The notes beneath the pieces were generated by a model that searched no databases, was not told the DNA's origin, and saw only the letters and a list, made by a program, of their open reading frames with translations. A stretch of 7,744 nt of DNA from an uncultured Simplicispira sp. (GTDB lineage Bacteria; Pseudomonadota; Gammaproteobacteria; Burkholderiales; Burkholderiaceae_C). The stretch covers positions 1-7,744 of the forward strand of contig CAIRYF010000313.1 of NCBI GenBank assembly GCA_903882725.1, given 5' to 3'. Each line of letters opens with the position of its first letter. Position 1 is the stretch's first letter. The translations under genes and the position numbers were made by a program. Shown here one piece after another: positions 6,877 through 7,744 of the stretch.

Positions 6877-6892
6877 GCACTACCTATAGTTT
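6877..6892 (-). promoter_or_regulatory. NrdR box, distal
   Basis: On the minus strand this reads AAACTATAGGTAGTGC, again 12 of 16 consensus matches. It shares the core ATAGGTAGTGC with the proximal box. The start-to-start distance is exactly 32 bases (three helical turns), the paired arrangement typical of NrdR operators. Confidence 0.85.
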
Positions 6893-6909
6893 TGACGTGG
6901 CGCAGCCAA
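6883..6909 (-). promoter_or_regulatory. Tentative nrdD promoter overlapping the distal NrdR box
   Basis: On the minus strand TTGGCT (6909-6904) and TATAGG (6888-6883) could serve as -35 and -10 elements. The spacer is only 15 bases, shorter than ideal. If real, NrdR bound to the distal box would cover the -10 element and repress nrdD. No FNR-type TTGAT-N4-ATCAA site was seen in this gap. Confidence 0.25.
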
Positions 6910-6927
6910 TAGCACCCGCCAAGCGTC

Positions 6928-7744
6928 TCAGGTGGTGGTATAGCGCTGCTCCAGCGCGTCCATATCGGGCTTGCGCACCAGGCGCTGGCGCTCGGCAAAC
7001 GACACCACTAAGGCCCGGTCTTCATCCAAACGGCGCGTATCGCGCAGCACGCCCAGCGCTTTTTGCATCCCGGCAACGGCACCTTGTAGCGCGGCGTTGG
7101 CGTACAGCACCAGGCCGTAGCCCAGGGCACCCAACTCCTGCGTGTCAAAAATCGGTGTTTTGCCGCCAATCACCATGTTCATGAGTTGCGGTGCGGCCAA
7201 GCGCTGGGGCAGGGCGCGGATGTGCTCGGCGCTGGTGACGGCTTCGACAAACAGGATGTCGGCACCGGCCTCGCTAAAGCGCTGCGCACGCTCCAGTGCC
7301 GCTTCAAAACCCTGCACTGCGCAGGCATCGGTGCGCGCCAAAATCAGCAAGTTTTCGTCGTGGCGCGCATCCACGGCGGCCTTGATTTTGGCGACGGCTT
7401 CGGCGGTAGAAATGACTTCTTTGCCCGCAAAATGCCCGCAGCGCTTGGGTGCGACCTGATCTTCTAGCTGAATGCAGTCGGCCCCAGCGCGCTCTAGCAC
7501 GCGCACCGTGTGGCGTACGTTCAGCGCATTGCCAAAGCCGGTATCGGCGTCAACGATAAGCGGCACATTCACCGCATCGCGGATACGTGCTGTGTGCTCT
7601 GCCATCTCGTGCAGGCCCATAAAACCTTGGTCGGGCAGGCCAAACCACATATTGGTGACGCCTGCGCCGGTGATATACAGCGCCTCGAACCCCAAATCTT
7701 CAATCACCCGCGCTGACAGCGCATTGAAAGCGCCGGGCACCAGA
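6928..7744 (-). CDS. Isocitrate lyase/PEP mutase superfamily protein (5' end outside window)
   Basis: A cytoplasmic TIM-barrel enzyme that would cleave or rearrange C-C or C-P bonds of 2-oxo- or malate-type acids. The frame stays open to the right edge; the first visible residues (LVPGAFNALSARVIE) correspond to a point near the normal N-terminus, so probably only some 10-25 residues are missing. Numbering from the Val codon at 7740: DADTGFGN at 64-71 (Asp64 and Asp66 are metal ligands in the family), LED at 92-94, KRCGH at 99-103 with the catalytic Cys101 used by lyases, and ARTDA at 135-139. The sequence MNMVIGGKTPIF near 187-198 differs from what I recall for methylisocitrate lyase, so PrpB identity is not supported. 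2,3-dimethylmalate lyase-like, oxaloacetate decarboxylase or another lyase activity are possible. It lies 111 bases upstream of nrdD on the same strand but NrdR boxes intervene, suggesting separate control. Confidence 0.9.
   Translation of the reverse strand, partial: LVPGAFNALSARVIEDLGFEALYITGAGVTNMWFGLPDQGFMGLHEMAEHTARIRDAVNVPLIVDADTGFGNALNVRHTVRVLERAGADCIQLEDQVAPKRCGHFAGKEVISTAEAVAKIKAAVDARHDENLLILARTDACAVQGFEAALERAQRFSEAGADILFVEAVTSAEHIRALPQRLAAPQLMNMVIGGKTPIFDTQELGALGYGLVLYANAALQGAVAGMQKALGVLRDTRRLDEDRALVVSFAERQRLVRKPDMDALEQRYTTT

Noticed and set aside
5782..6912. Long open frame on the plus strand (376 codons) across nrdD
   Set aside because: It is antisense to the strongly conserved nrdD coding sequence, resembles no family I know, and runs into the NrdR boxes; typical of GC-rich DNA.
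6838..6927. FNR/Anr site expected upstream of an anaerobic gene
   Set aside because: No TTGAT-N4-ATCAA or near match was seen on either strand of this gap.

Overview
The window looks like a chromosomal segment of a betaproteobacterium, most likely from the family Comamonadaceae (Rhodoferax/Polaromonas/Acidovorax relatives). The reasons are the ileS-lspA pair, GC-rich codon use, the style of the protein sequences, and two copies of a short AT-richer repeat that resembles an interspersed element I remember from that family. The lineage is inferred from memory; no search was run.

Left part, plus strand: the 3' two thirds of ileS (isoleucyl-tRNA synthetase, running off the left edge), then lspA (lipoprotein signal peptidase II), whose start codon directly follows the ileS stop. 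After a 54-base gap comes a Na+/Pi-cotransporter-type membrane protein with a PhoU-like cytoplasmic tail. This gene ends against a convergent block on the minus strand. The 74-base junction between them holds an AT-rich array of five degenerate 10-bp units with nested inverted repeats.

Right part, minus strand, read from right to left: a 5'-truncated gene of the isocitrate lyase/PEP mutase superfamily, then a regulatory gap with two NrdR-box-like operators exactly 32 bp apart, then an anaerobic (class III) ribonucleotide reductase locus. That locus is arranged unusually. The large NrdD polypeptide (596 aa, no ATP-cone) stops just after its zinc-binding motif and has no glycyl-radical motif. 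The glycyl-radical segment (RVMGY) is encoded 144 bases downstream as a separate 68-aa ORF with its own start. The activase gene nrdG overlaps the end of that small ORF. The intervening 144 bases carry five in-frame stops, one copy of the interspersed repeat, and a weak terminator-like hairpin.

The main system of interest is this three-gene, domain-split class III ribonucleotide reductase: catalytic barrel plus zinc site, a separate glycyl-radical protein, and a radical-SAM activase, probably under NrdR control. The second notable point is that the same repeat family appears to lie in frame inside ileS, where it encodes the linker before the C-terminal zinc finger.
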